Shown: positions 31,414 to 43,184 of the stretch, piece after piece
Numbering within the stretch: position 1 is the stretch's first letter
How the letters are laid out: each line of letters starts with the position of its first letter
Origin: Meconema thalassinum
Taxonomy: Eukaryota > Arthropoda > Insecta > Orthoptera > Tettigoniidae
Assembly (NCBI GenBank): GCA_946902985.2
Contig: OX336395.1
Location: 12,874,708 to 12,938,707, forward strand
Direction of reading: 5' to 3'
Length of the DNA: 64,000 bases
Notes under the pieces: model-generated
Told to the model about the DNA's origin: nothing
What the model saw: only the letters and a program-made list of their open reading frames with translations
The model's database searches: none
Program-made: the position numbers and the translations under genes

Positions 31414-33600
31414 ACAACGGTATTTTCGGTACGAGAAACACAAACAAAATACAGGCAGAATGCCCGCAGAACATGAACAACGCAGACATATAACACAGAG
31501 AATTACATAGAACACGGGTTCGAACCCCAGAGAAAATTGCACGCCAGGGAAAAACAAGCAGACGGCCTTCCAATCACACCAAAATTGGCCCATATAACGG
31601 CTTAGACAGATAATACTACATTCCTGCGGCCAAATGACAGGCATAAAATTCCAGAAATACACTTGACAGGGAAAATGGACTTTCCAGACAGAGACATATA
31701 AATGTCGTAAGACAACGGTCTTACGGAATAATGGCCACACAACGGCAATAGTAGCAGGGCGGATTACCACATCGGGCCGCCAGGAATTTAACACAATGAC
31801 CACACTGGCATACGTGCAGATAAACGCGCAACAGTGGTTAACCTACATAAAATTCCGGCCTGAAGTTACACACACAAACTGATGACTTGCAGACTTAGCC
31901 ACTTTGCAACACTGTCGATGACAAAACGCGATTGTGTAGTGGCAGTGACCATGAATAAACAAATGCAGAACAATCATAACACTATACATTTTTCAACACT
32001 GCGAAAGCATTTATCAACAAGCAGACGTCACAGACCAAAACTTGTCGCAGGCCCAGAGTAGCACGTTCGTAAAGACGTTGGCAGGCCACGGGCGCTTCCT
32101 ACCCATACACAATATACACAGTAGGACTTAGCCCTATAACGGACCAGAGTAGGTCGTGAAGCTTCGCTATCCCAAAGCGCGGATAGAAAACCAACATGGA
32201 CCAAGGGAGGATGACAAGAGAACATGCTAACAGCGTCCCACTCTACTCCCTTCCCATAACCTTCTCACGCCCAACATAAACAACGCAAACACATCTACAC
32301 GACCATAAACAGCTACACTACACTACAAAGTATACATAAGGGTTGGTAAACTTCATGTGTTTACAGAAAGGGCATGCTACGCCCTGAGCCCCACCGCTAT
32401 CACCTGAATGAGAGGGGTGCATCGGCCAACAACAACTAAGCGTAATGCACATCTCCATCTGAGAGATGAGGCCATAAGTAATAAATACTAACCATTTTTT
32501 TTTTAAATTTAAATCATCCCGCATGAGAGGGAAATATATTAGTATTATGCCTCAACCTACACCTATCCATACATGAGTGCAAACGCCTCATATCCAGACG
32601 CATGCATGTACATCCCATCCATTCACCAGGGGATATTGATATCAGACCGGCATGGATTTTTATTTTATTTTTTGCAACCCCGGGAATTACCTGCCCCGTT
32701 CCACTCACTGTAGGAGCATCCCAGCACAAAAACCGGTTCCAGGCCGCCACTAACGCGGAATTCGGAAGTGCGCAACCTCCTCCTACCCTGCTTTAACCCA
32801 CTCTACAGATAACTACCCCCAGATCACAATAACAGGGTACCTGACGCCACAGACCCTACTAACACCTCCATCAAGGTTAAAAAAGAGCATTATCGCTGGA
32901 GAAGCTGATATAGCACAGGTAGCCTAAAGTAGTCTACGTATGTAGAGGTTTTACCAGCCCACCACACTGGAAGTATTTCACATTTGACACTTTTTACACA
33001 GGTTACACCTATATTTAAAAAAAAAAGGGAATCTGAAACACCCTGGCTGATGATACCGGCGTTAGCCAAAGGTCAAAAGCACAACACTAGGGGCAGAACT
33101 GGGGTAGGTAATGACAACCCTTACCCCAGTTGGCTCGACAAATCAAATTACTGACGACTAGACCAAATAGACGAACCACGTAAGGTCAAAGCATTCGCGG
33201 CCTGGTCGGGCAAGCTCTGGAATCCTAGGTGCGCATAAACCGCCCCTGGGAGGAAGGGATGCTAAACCCACTTTGAGCCACGGTCGTCGAAGCCAAGACC
33301 TGCAGGGAGACTTTCTGAGAATGGCGGGAGAAATAGCTCACTCCGCGTCGGCCTCGGGAGCTATCCCTAGAGACGACCATATTATGACTAGACTGTTAGT
33401 TAAATTTACGTAAGTAGGACTTCCATGGCGGGGAGTCAGACTCCTATTCGTCAGGAGTGAAGCAGGATCCAAGGGTTCAGCAGGACCAATCCTAGATCCG
33501 ACAAGTCCTTACCCCGCGAGGTGAAGGTGAAGACCACGACGGTAATCAATAATGCAGAATGAAATATGAATATATATATATGGAATGTACGCGCTCATTC
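31414..33600. other. LTR element interior, no gene recognised
   Basis: Mixed-composition non-coding sequence. A tRNA T-arm-like palindrome (GGGTTCGAACCCC near 31516) and a small hairpin near 33440-33458 (ACTCCT / AGGAGT) are the only structures noted. No pol motif in six frames. Confidence 0.5.
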
Positions 33601-33940
33601 GGTCCTGCGCCCACGTAAATGGACGACAACGGGTCGCCAGAGTTCTTAAATGAGTAGCATAGCGGGCACTCAAAAGGGTTCAGTGGGCCAACCCAGCAAT
33701 GCCGAAACAGGCGAAGAGGACTCCCCGGACGCTCACTTCCCGGAGGACATATGAATACAAATATTGCGGCCGAAACAGGCGAAGAGGACTCCCCGGACGC
33801 TTTCTTCCCGGAGGATATTATGCCATGGGACCACACTGTCCAATGCCCACATAAATGACGACGCATCGGGCAGTCAGAGTGCATTAAGAGATGGGGCATT
33901 GCGCGCCCCTCACAGGAGCCAAGTGGGCGGCTCACCTACG
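33601..33940 (+). repeat. degenerate local duplications in the LTR element interior
   Basis: A 50-bp unit, gccgaaacaggcgaagagg onward, occurs at 33701-33750 and 33769-33818 with about three differences. The flanks also echo one another: GCGCCCACGTAAATGGACGAC (33606) against ATGCCCACATAAATGACGAC (33843), and CAGTGGGCCAACC against AAGTGGGCGGCTCACC. Confidence 0.75.
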
Positions 33941-34350
33941 ACTAATCGGAACGGCAAAACGAGCACGACAAGGAAGTTACAGCGGGCGGAACGGTTAGCT
34001 TAGTGGCACCGTAAGCCGCCCGCGGATAGATTAATCCTAGTAATAGACGTCGACACTAGACTTAAGGGGACGGAATCTAGCGACCCTAGAGACAACCGGT
34101 GTTTCTGGGGCTCGTGCGGGTGGTGATCTGGGGATTTAATTGCCCCAGGCGATCGTCCTAGGCCAAATTTAGTTATAGACGGTTGCATTTGACACGCAAC
34201 CTAGGATTAAGCAAATTTAATGAACACTGTTGCAATTCAGCACAGCATCTTTCGGCCATAGATTAAGGCAACCCTCTCGGCTTAGATGTAGTTTTTTTTT
34301 ATATATATACCATAAGTAGAATAAGTGGTATAAGAGAACGCCGTTCGGCG

Positions 34351-34378
34351 CCTGATGACCCACAAATCCGTCATCAGG
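34351..34378 (+). ncRNA. RNA hairpin 1 ending in a splice-donor-like GTAAGT
   Basis: CCTGATGAC (34351-34359) pairs perfectly with GTCATCAGG (34370-34378) around a 10-base loop containing ACAAATCC; GTAAGTCC follows at 34379. It is preceded by CGGCG. Forms a covarying pair with the hairpin at 34476-34501. Confidence 0.6.
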
Positions 34379-34475
34379 GTAAGTCCGATAATTCATGATA
34401 AGTTATTATAATGTAGCATAGTCTTACATTTAAGACAATTTTTTTTAATACATATATTGAGGTAAAATTTCGGCG

Positions 34476-34501
34476 CCTGGCGGCCCAAATTCGTTGCCAG
34501 G
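34476..34501 (+). ncRNA. RNA hairpin 2, compensatory variant of hairpin 1
   Basis: CCTGGCGGC (34476-34484) pairs with GTTGCCAGG (34493-34501), nine pairs including two G-U, around an 8-base loop with CAAATTC; GTAAGCCC follows at 34502. It is again preceded by CGGCG. Arms differ from hairpin 1 on both sides yet pairing is kept. Confidence 0.6.
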
Positions 34502-34509
34502 GTAAGCCC

Positions 34510-35990
34510 AATACTACAACACATTAGGAAATGACGTCACGGCACCATATAGGGTAAGCCCGGCCATATATCGAGTAATAATAACCATGCCATTCTTTTC
34601 ACAGGTAAAAAGGGGCTTCAGACTGTGGCAACGCTGCCACAGGAAGCGGCATATGGAATAGGGAATTTCAATGTTTTGTTAACCTCTCCATTTTTTTTTG
34701 CAGGCATTGTCACCTAGAATATGACACGTGTAATTATGATTTTGCTGCCAGATAGCAGCAACATGCTATTTAATGCCCCCTTATTGTAGTATTATACCTG
34801 TGCATACTAACCTCCATTTAACATTCATTCTCACTTACACACTCACTACATTTTTTTTTACAGCTACACGTCAATAATCTGCACAGCGGGAATGATGCCT
34901 GTGGGGCATCAAGCTTGCTGGCAGATCTACATAAAACAAAAACACTTGAAGCGTCAAAATGCGACGCAGCTTACGGCGATGAGGGCGCAACCGGCATGTG
35001 GCGGCGACCCTCATGGCCAAGTGTGCAAGCATTCACCCACAGAGGATGCTTCACAGACTAGGTATTAAGAATACACTGCAAGCGGTACGACCACTCAACC
35101 GTGCCAAGAGGTGGCCGTATAGGATCAGCCGTGATACGGCAAGCGTACGTACAAACAGGTAGCGTGCACGCGAGGATCCAAATAAAAACTAGAATTATAA
35201 GGGTTTAGCGCGCTTAAGTAGACATAAGGTCATTGTAGTTCATAATTTTAAAGAGTAAACTACATACATATTCATGCGCCCACGGGCAATTATTCCAATG
35301 GAAATTCCTAAATGTCAGCATCGCAACATAATATTTTTGTCTGTTTATCAAGTTCACGTGTACACGATGTCTATATTTTTGTTTTGTTTTGTTTCGTTTG
35401 CTAAGGTAACACGTAACCAATGTCTGTGAATTGTTTTCTTTCATTTTTCTCTCTTCTAACTTCCCCATTTGTCAGGGTGTTCCGTTTTATCCCACACCAA
35501 TAAATACATTTTAAATATTTCCTTTAAATTATACCCTGGAACACCCATTTTTTTCTATTCTCTCCTATCTTCTTTATTGCGGGGAGCACTTTTTCCCCAA
35601 GATAGGGCGGACGACGCAATCATCCGTTCGGCCCTGGGTTTTTCCTCCCTGCACAACTATGTAACCATGTATAACCATGTTTTTTTTTCTTTTTTATGCC
35701 GACAACGGCAATGGCGATTGTGCCTCAATAGCAATTATTTTCTTTATTCAACAATGTTAATGCACATTTCACCATGCAATGTAAAATTTATATACATATA
35801 TATCTATGTACACCCCATAACCCTCCCCTCTGAACACGGGCTGACCGCACACCTACACTTCTGCACGACGACACCCGTTCCATACGACGACGCTTACGAC
35901 GCCACCACCAGAAGAGACGAGGGGGATTCAAAAACTACTACGACAACATCCCAACCCCAAGTGCCCTTCCCGGTCGCGAGGACGCGACCA
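34510..35990. other. LTR element interior before the 3' LTR, no gene; acceptor-like T tracts
   Basis: A third GTAAGCCC sits at about 34553 (CATATAGGGTAAGCCC) without a clear hairpin. Polypyrimidine tracts ending in CAG occur near 34595-34606, 34690-34705 and 34853-34863, and look like 3' splice sites. A 189-codon frame at 35469-36038 is low-complexity, runs into the LTR and shows no motif, so it is not called. Confidence 0.4.
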
Positions 35991-35993
35991 AAT

Positions 35994-36004
35994 GGAGGAA
36001 GAGG
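35994..36004 (+). promoter_or_regulatory. polypurine tract
   Basis: ggaggaagagg ending two bases before the 3' LTR, where plus-strand priming is expected. Confidence 0.75.
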
Positions 36005-36006
36005 CT

Positions 36007-36879
36007 TGTACAATACCCAAGGGGTATGCACCCCTTAGAGATCATCCCCCCCATCATCTGTCTAAATCTCATAAAAGGCAACCCTTTAAAAGCCTACCCA
36101 ATATCCATCAATACTATAAGGGCAGCTGGCTACTCCATAAAGCAGCTCAACCCTTGCGTAATTATGACACACAGCGACATACTACAAACTGGTTCAACTA
36201 TGCCACAACGCGCTGACAGAACAGAGGCTAAAGGTATAAAAGGTGCCTTAAGTGGGTCACGAGGATCTCTCCATCACCAGTGCTTCGACGAGACAGCCGG
36301 AGGCTAACGACAGTGTCAACCGAGGTGAGTCAGTCAGTCAGTGTTCAGAATCCTACTTTTGTAACCTAACACCCACAGTTTGTACTCACATTATAACATC
36401 ACAAGATCCCTTAAAAGGGACTAACAGTTACTCATTGCTGACCAATAAACACTTGGTCAGTCTCTTACACTTGCATTACTGATCTACACTCTTCTTCACG
36501 TCCCCACGTCCTTCCTTACTCCCGTCACGGTCAGACGTGACACACCGTAGTAATAACGCCAACTCAGACGTCCTTGTATTCCTCACAGCGGCTCGCGTGC
36601 TCAAAGGAAGCGCGTGCCGAACCGCTGACACTAGCAAGGTGATTATATAATAAGTAGCCGGCTGGGCGACTAGTACACCGACCCGCGTGCTAAGGCTACA
36701 TCCCTTAAACCACATTTACAGTCTTTATAGGAACGCCCCCTAGTTCCTAGCACACCACAACACACTACACTGGTCAGCTTGCCCTGTCAAGGGGAGCTAC
36801 CCTTATTTAGGCACAAACCCATAAATTAGTACAGCAACTCTCCCTTTTAGATCCACCCCCAAATAAGGGATCTAAAACA
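36007..36879 (+). repeat. 3' LTR
   Basis: Same length (873 bp) as the 5' LTR and the same sequence on reading, with the TATA box and the poly(A) hairpin at +8,749. Followed by the gtac target duplication. Confidence 0.95.
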
Positions 36880-37318
36880 GTACCCTGCGAGTAACACTGT
36901 TTGCTTAAAATTGCGGACAGACCATTCCATTCCCTGCATGTAGGCCCCTTGGCTCAAATCTACACCGTTTCACCGATCTGAACCAAAATGTGTATACTTA
37001 CCCTTTGTAACCCTGTAAATATCACTGTCCACCTAAAATTTCGTACAGACCACCCCATTTCCTGCATTTAGGCCCTTTGCCAAAAATCTATATCGTTTCA
37101 CCGATCCAGACCAAAATTTTTATACTTACCCTTTCGAACCCTGCGGGTAACCCTGTCCACTTGAAATTGCGGACAGATCACCCTATTCCCTGCATTTAGG
37201 TCCTTTGGCACAAATCTACACCGTTTCACCGATCAGAATCAAAATGTGTATACTTACCCTTTGGTACCCTGCGAGTAACACTGTCTGCTTGAAATTGCGG
37301 ACAGACCACTCCATTCCC
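36880..37318 (+). repeat. tandem units of Helitron-A copy 2, right of the LTR element
   Basis: Continuation of the ~123-bp array from inside the fourth unit, matching 20985-21420. Confidence 0.9.
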
Positions 37319-37855
37319 GGAAAGAGGACAGGGTCCGTCCCAAAGGCAATGGAAAAAAGGGGTAAAACCGGACCCGCTCAGGAAACCCTCAGGGTTGCCA
37401 GCTCCTGAACTCACCAGCCATGAGCCCTTGAGGATGTAGCACTATCCAGGGTGCACCAGAAGTGGTGGGGCCACACACACCCTGCCTCCTTGAGGGCCTT
37501 GAGCAGAAGACATGAGATATTAAGAAAAGAAAAAGAAGGCTGACACCTCGAAGAATGAGGCTATCAGGAATGATTAGACAAGGGCCAATTAAGGCGGGAA
37601 AGTGAAAGAGTCGCTAGGCCTCGGATACCCTGATACCATCGGGGTCGGAAGAGAACAAGTGTTTGACCAAGGGAGGCTGACAGGAAAGAGAACTGAAAGG
37701 AGCCCGGCACCAGTAAGTAGAAGCAATGCCGGAATCAGCTGGAGTCCCGTGGTCGCAAACCCACCTCCCACAAGTTGTGAGACCCTGGTGGGTGGAGGGG
37801 GAGGGGGGGGGGGGGCAGGTGTGAGAATAGCTTGCTGATTCATCGCGAGGTGACA
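37319..37855. other. GC-rich block, Helitron-A copy 2
   Basis: Counterpart of 21421-21955, with a few substitutions and a longer G run near 37797-37815. No gene called. Confidence 0.5.
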
Positions 37856-38514
37856 TGAGAGAAATGTCCAGACCCCGCCGTGTTACCTGGTATTGTTGAC
37901 TATGCTGATGTTCATATTGCGTCTTTGCTCAAACCACTGTAGTGTTACGAAAGAATGAGTGATTCACCGGTCAATGTGAATAGGACCGGGAACCCCGAAC
38001 GTCTGTCATCATAATATATCGTCATCATCTGCGATATTCTCAGGTTCGTGCAGCTTGGACCCGAGCAGTACTCGATAAGCTCTTTCACTACACGCATCGA
38101 GTATAGGCCTAAGCCAGAAAATAACGTTCAGACATTGGAAGACATCGAAGGTAGAAATCTGAATTCCCTATATCAGATTTAAAATTACACCATGTTCGTT
38201 TAGTAGTCATTTTTCATTACCTTATTATTATCATAAGGGCAAATGACCTAGATGTTACGCCCATTATACCACTAATCACCACACACAATAACTCTTCATC
38301 GCCTGTGAATTTTGAAATATTTACGGTAGTTTGCAAGTTTGTCGTGTCAATTCAACAGTAGTTTTCATTACTATCCTCATCAAAAGGGCAAATGACCTAG
38401 ATGTTACATCCACTATACTACTAAGTAACACCACAGTCTTCGTCGCCTGCGATTTTTAAAATGTGTATTTCCATTAGTTTATAAGTTTGATATACCCGTT
38501 CAGTAGTAGTCGTA

Positions 38515-38811
38515 TTGACAGGCCATGCCAAAGGAGAAGATATCTTCATTCCCCAAATTCCTATGATCCCTACTGATATGCCTTTTGATTTCAAGCGACT
38601 GCAATTCCCTGAACGTCTTGCATTTGCAATGACCATAAACAAGGCCCAAGGACAGTCGCTCAAGGTAGCAGGCCTTAATCTGGAAAGTCCATGCTTCTCT
38701 CATGATCAGTTATACGTAGCTTGCTCAAGAGTGGGCACACCTAAACATTTATTTATTTATACACCAGAGGGAAAAACAAGGAATATCGTTTATCCTAACG
38801 CACTACATTAA
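38515..38811 (+). pseudogene. Helitron helicase C-terminus, copy 2, open but truncated
   Basis: Same remnant as 22624-22920, but the codon at the position of the copy-1 stop is AAG, giving [19 protein letters not shown] without a break. It ends in NIVYPNALH and a stop. The 5' part of the helicase and all of Rep are absent, and the first codon here is TTG only because the upstream frame has no ATG, so no working enzyme can be made. The open frame shows the copy-1 TAG arose after, or independently of, the duplication. Confidence 0.88.
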
Positions 38812-39744
38812 TTTCAATGTTAGCTACAAACATGTTAGTATTTATTAAATAACAACTGCGAAGTGAGATGAAACATTTCTCTGAAGTTCAACCATTACAT
38901 CGTATATTAGGCCGTGTTACTTTGCGTGTCATCTGTCTAGGATACTATTTAATCTACTGTTACTGTATTCATTTATGTCAATGATCTGGTTCCTCTTCTT
39001 GAGAACCTGTACCGAAACATGTAAGCCGGTCACGTAGAAAATTCACAGCGAGTGTTATGGTATATCGTACATCTCTTTTATATTTTATTCCTTTCATTCC
39101 TTTAAAGTATCAATTTTTCCCATTCGTTGATAAGTTATATGTGCCAGTAGTCGCTTCTATGTTCATCATCACTATGTAGAAGATGTTTTGCGTCAGAAGA
39201 AAAGGCAACTGGATGCTCAGGAACGTTAACGATATATCGACTGAGAAATCTGGAAGCTTCTCTTGGAGGAATTGCTTCAGACATTTATCGTACAGTTTAA
39301 ACCTTAACAAGACGAAACTTTTAACCAGATAGCGATCTAAGTGGGAGCTCTTTGGCAAAAAATAATCAAGTCTTTCCCGAAATGTGAGTCCTAAAAATAA
39401 CTTTTTCTATTATTTTCAAAGTTTCATATGTCAGTTATGTAGTAATTTTCAATATCATCCTGATCAGTAGGGCAAATTACCTAGATGTTACGCCCTCAAC
39501 GTCATTGGGGGCAAATGACATAGATTTTAAGTTCATTATATTTCTAATCACCACCACATATAGTCTTCTACGACTGAGATGTCACGAATTCTGGGACCGC
39601 TAACGACATATCTCGACTCGGACTGAAGACAAATATCACGAGAATGATCATTATTTTACAGAGCCTTCCCATAGTGACTTAAGTATACACATTGTCACTG
39701 GGCTTGATAATGTAAGAAATGAATACATAAATAATAGTACATTA

Positions 39745-39858
39745 TGCAACGAGCCTATAATGGCTATAATTAAGACACGAGTATTTTTATAAAACGAGCG
39801 TATGCGAGTTTTATAATTTCCATGTGAGTGTCTTAATTACCATTATAGGCGAGTTGCA
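39745..39858. repeat. long imperfect palindrome in Helitron-A copy 2
   Basis: Counterpart of 23851-23964; both nested inverted pairs are conserved. The 15-bp inverted repeat near the 3' end is also kept, at 40333-40385. Confidence 0.85.
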
Positions 39859-40497
39859 TACGACTGTTTATGTTCGACGATAATTATAAATTTATTATAT
39901 GTTTTAACATAAATATTCATAAATATCTGTTGAGAGTCAGCTACTGGAATTTTGTGATCGCAGAGCGAGCGTTGGGTGTTATATCTCAGCCTTTCAAGAG
40001 CTTTGAACGACCGACGCATGCGCTCTGTGTGCTTGCAATGCCATATGCAAACCATATGTTTACATCTGCCGTCCCTCAGTAATATTGTCACCGGTGTCAG
40101 TTGAAGACAATGCGCTGTGTAGAAATTAGTATTGGTGATTTTAAGGTACAGTGCTATTTCTTGTCTCATATTCGCCAGTTTATTTACGCGAACATATGGA
40201 CGGTGGGTATTCCATGTCGGTAATTTATTATAGTTCGATGTTGCGTTTATGTCCGACATGTTGGATTTTGAGCGCATGCGCGAAGTTATCGTTACCTAAT
40301 TGGTCAATGAACGAGCTCTGATTGGCTGGAGAAACTGTATCATAATGGAAAACAGTGTTATAATGACCATCATTATGATACAGTTATCTGACAAATAATA
40401 GTGAGGGTCGAACATAAATATAATTTATGACGTTGAGTGTTAAGGAGACTGAAATATTATCATCATTCCACCGGGCGAAGCCGGGTACTGCTGCTAG

Positions 40498-42142
40498 TCT
40501 ACTACATAAAGCTCAAATACCACTCACTGACTGACTCACTCATTCATTCATCATGAAATCTCAGAAACCACCGAATGGATTGGAATGAAATTTGGTATCC
40601 AGCTTCCTCAAGGGCTGCAAACGACCACTAAGAAAGGTTTTTTGGATATTCAGATTCTAAAGGGGTGTTAAGGGGGGTAGACCTGCATTTTATTGAATAG
40701 CAATATCTCCCGATTGGTTTCATTGGGGGATGTGATACTCGGCATATAAACTCATCATTAAAAATAAGAAGACATGTGTCTGAGGGTTTTTCGATGTGGT
40801 GTATATTATGAGGTGAAAGGGGTGAAAAGTGGGGGTTGAAGGATTCCTAACGGAGCGTGTATCTCATAAACGACATAGGCGAGGAGTTTGGAACTCAGCC
40901 GAAAAAAATCAGCATTAATAATAACTAAACAGGTGTTTGACCGTTTTTTTCATAAATCCAATTAAAGGGGCCCATGGGGAGGGGTGAAATTATGGGGGGG
41001 GGAAACGTAATATGTCTGAGTGTAAAAATATACATGGCCTATGTTGTAGACAATAACACATTACATCTATTTTGTTTCTTGCTATTTCATCATACGACGA
41101 ATACTTAAGGAGTTATTAATGATTTTGTACTTTTTGGCCGGAATTTTGTAAGTCCCAGGAATAACATAAAAATTGGTTCCAATGAAATTTCAAATAATAT
41201 CTTTTTTTAATACTTTTATTATATTTTTCACGTCTTTTAGGGTCCGAAACCAACATGATATTTTGATGGGTTTTTTTTCTCCCATGCATTTTTGGTTTCA
41301 GGGGATAGAATTATTTTCCACTAGGACCGATGCTTATCTACTGTATAAAGCTCAAATACCACTCACTGACTCACTTATTCATTCATCACGAAATCTCAGG
41401 AACCACCGATTGGATGGGAATAAAATTTGGTATCCAGCTTCCTCAAGGGCCGCAAACGCCCACCAAGAAAGGATTTTTGGATATTCAAGTTCTAAAGGGG
41501 TGTTAAGGGGGTAGACCTGCATTTCACTGAATAGCAATATCTCCCGATTGGTTTCATTGGGGATGTGATACTCGGCATATAAACTCATCATTAAAAATAA
41601 GAGGGTTTTTCGATGTGGTGTATATTATGAGGTGAAAGGGGTGAAAAGTGGGGGTTGAAGGATTCCTAACAGAGCGTGTATCTCTTAAACGACATAGGCG
41701 AGGAGTTTGGAACTCAGCCGAAAAAAACCAGCATAAAAAATAACTAAACAGGGGTTTGACCGTTTTTTCCTAAATCCAATTTAAGGGGCCCATGGGGAGG
41801 GGGGAAATGTAATATGTCTGAGTGTAAAATTATGCATGGCCTATGTTGTAGACAATAACACATTACATCTTTTTTGTCTCTTGCTATTTCATCATGCGAC
41901 GAATTCTTACGGAGTTATTAATGATTTTGTAATTTTTGGCCGGAATTTTCCAAGTCCCAGGATTTACATAAAAATTGATTCGAATGAAATTTCAAAAAAT
42001 AGTTTTTTTTATACTTTTATTATATTTTTCACGTCTTTTAGGGTCCGAAACCAACATGATATTTTGATGGTTTTTTTCTCCCATGCATTTTTGGTTTCAG
42101 GGGATAGAATTATTTTCCACTAGGACCGATGCTTATCTACTA
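40498..42142 (+). repeat. satellite: two monomers and the first bases of a third
   Basis: Monomers 40498-41336 (839 bp) and 41337-42135, then tctacta (42136-42142), the first seven bases of the next monomer, which is cut by Helitron-B and resumes at 48682. Confidence 0.85.
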
Positions 42143-42299
42143 CTATCTGAAGTACCCGTGCTTCGCTACGGGTCGTAAATAAATTAAAATGTGAAGGTTA
42201 CAGTTAAAACAGGGGATAGGCGAGGTGCTGCGCAGAGGGAGTTTAAGGATGGAACATTTTGTCCAACTACACCGCTCTGCCTTGACCGTGTTTTATAGC

Positions 42300-42625
42300 A
42301 CACATTTAGGTTTTACTCGCTAACGGTTGGAGATACATTTCGGATAGAAAATGCAATTTTTAACCTCGTACATGCCATCAAAAGTTTGCTATTTCTTAGC
42401 GTTCTCTTTTTATTTGAAATGGAAATATGAATGTTTAAAACCAAAGGGTAGAGTGACGTCACTACAATGGTCGCCATCTTTAATTAGTGCAAAGTATTGA
42501 AATCAAAAGTAACCTGTATGTTAACCAGTTAAATCTGCTACTTCCATGTAAAATTCATGTAAATCGGACCAGTGTTACTTGCGTGATTGAGTAATACACA
42601 GACACACACCATCTCATTTTTAGTC
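42300..42625 (-). repeat. Helitron-C-related segment in Helitron-B copy 1
   Basis: Reverse complement of the start of Helitron-C: AAAAATGAGATGGTGTGTGTC (minus strand, 42624 leftwards), ACTCAATCACGCAAG, then one ~180-bp unit with the TGACGTCAC and CTAACGGTTGGAGATAC phrases. Copy 2 has it at about 50215-50540. Confidence 0.8.
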
Positions 42626-42649
42626 TCGCTTCGCTCGCGTCATAGTTGT

Positions 42650-43115
42650 GTCATATTGTTATGCAATGAAATGCAGGTTTAACCCCATTAACACCCCTTT
42701 AGAACCTGAATATCCAAAAATCCCTCCTTAGTAGATGTTTTCGACACACGACAAACATATCCTCAAAATATCATTCTTCTAACATTAATAGTTTTGGTTG
42801 GTCGAAGAGAGTGAACATCCAAAAATCCTTCCTTAGTGGACGTTTTTCTTCCAGAATTTCACCCCTCCCCATAGGCCCCTTAAATTGGATTTATGAAAAG
42901 ACGGTCGAACACCTATTTATTTTATTCATTTATTTATTTGTTTATTTATTTATTGATTTTATGCTGATTGATTTCCTCCGAATTTCAAACTCCTCGCCTA
43001 TGTCGTTTAAGAGATACACGCTCCGTTAGGAATCTTTCAACCCCCACTTTTCATCCCTTTCACCTCATAATATACACTATATCGAAAAAACCATTAGACA
43101 TGTGTCAGCTTATTT
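42650..43115 (-). repeat. reversed satellite monomer part, left of HINE-B1
   Basis: Reads GAATGCAGG-like, ACACCCCTTTAGAACCTGAATATCC and TCAAACTCCTCGCCTATGTCG, i.e. the monomer in reverse, ending in GCTTATTTT, where the HINE is inserted. Confidence 0.85.
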
Positions 43116-43184
43116 TTAGCCTACTTTCGATTTTTGCAAAAAATGAAAGTAGACTTATGAGATCAACACAGGGCGAAAAAAGTG

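Larger units (their letters stand above)
27258..36879 (+). mobile_element. LARD-like non-autonomous LTR retroelement, 9,622 bp, recent
   Basis: Two 873-bp LTRs (27258-28130; 36007-36879) beginning TG and ending CA bound a ~7.9-kb interior. Target duplication gtac is at 27254-27257 and 36880-36883, and the empty site is preserved in Helitron-A copy 1 near 20985. A TGG-initiated primer-binding site follows the 5' LTR by one base, and a purine tract precedes the 3' LTR. LTRs look identical by eye, so insertion is recent. No protease, RT, RNase H or integrase motif is visible on either strand. Only two gag-position ORFs and one small ORF are present, so movement would need a partner element. The interior has many 8-12-base A/T runs and donor/acceptor-like splice signals. 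Superfamily unknown; a 4-bp duplication is compatible with Ty3/Gypsy or BEL/Pao. Confidence 0.9.
26770..40497 (+). mobile_element. Helitron-A, copy 2, split by an LTR retroelement
   Basis: Starts TC at 26770 (or 26762) and ends CTAG at 40494-40497. Removing the LTR element and one 4-bp duplication leaves about 4.10 kb, near-identical to copy 1 by eye. Differences include a 9-base deletion near 38322 and an AAG instead of TAG in the helicase remnant. The interruption is in the fourth tandem unit, at GGTAC. Flanking monomers also match those of copy 1, so the pair arose by segmental duplication rather than two transpositions. Confidence 0.88.

Noticed and set aside
31510..31530. Palindromic GGGTTCGAACCCC resembling a tRNA T arm
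   Set aside because: No acceptor, D or anticodon stems and no A box at the right distance; a chance B-box-like palindrome.
31351..31803. 150-codon minus-strand frame in the LTR element interior
   Set aside because: Cysteine/valine/phenylalanine-rich with no motif; it runs antisense in non-coding sequence and overlaps the end of the small plus-strand ORF.
35469..36038. 189-codon frame running into the 3' LTR
   Set aside because: Low-complexity, includes microsatellite-like YIYIYI, crosses the PPT and LTR boundary, no conserved motif.
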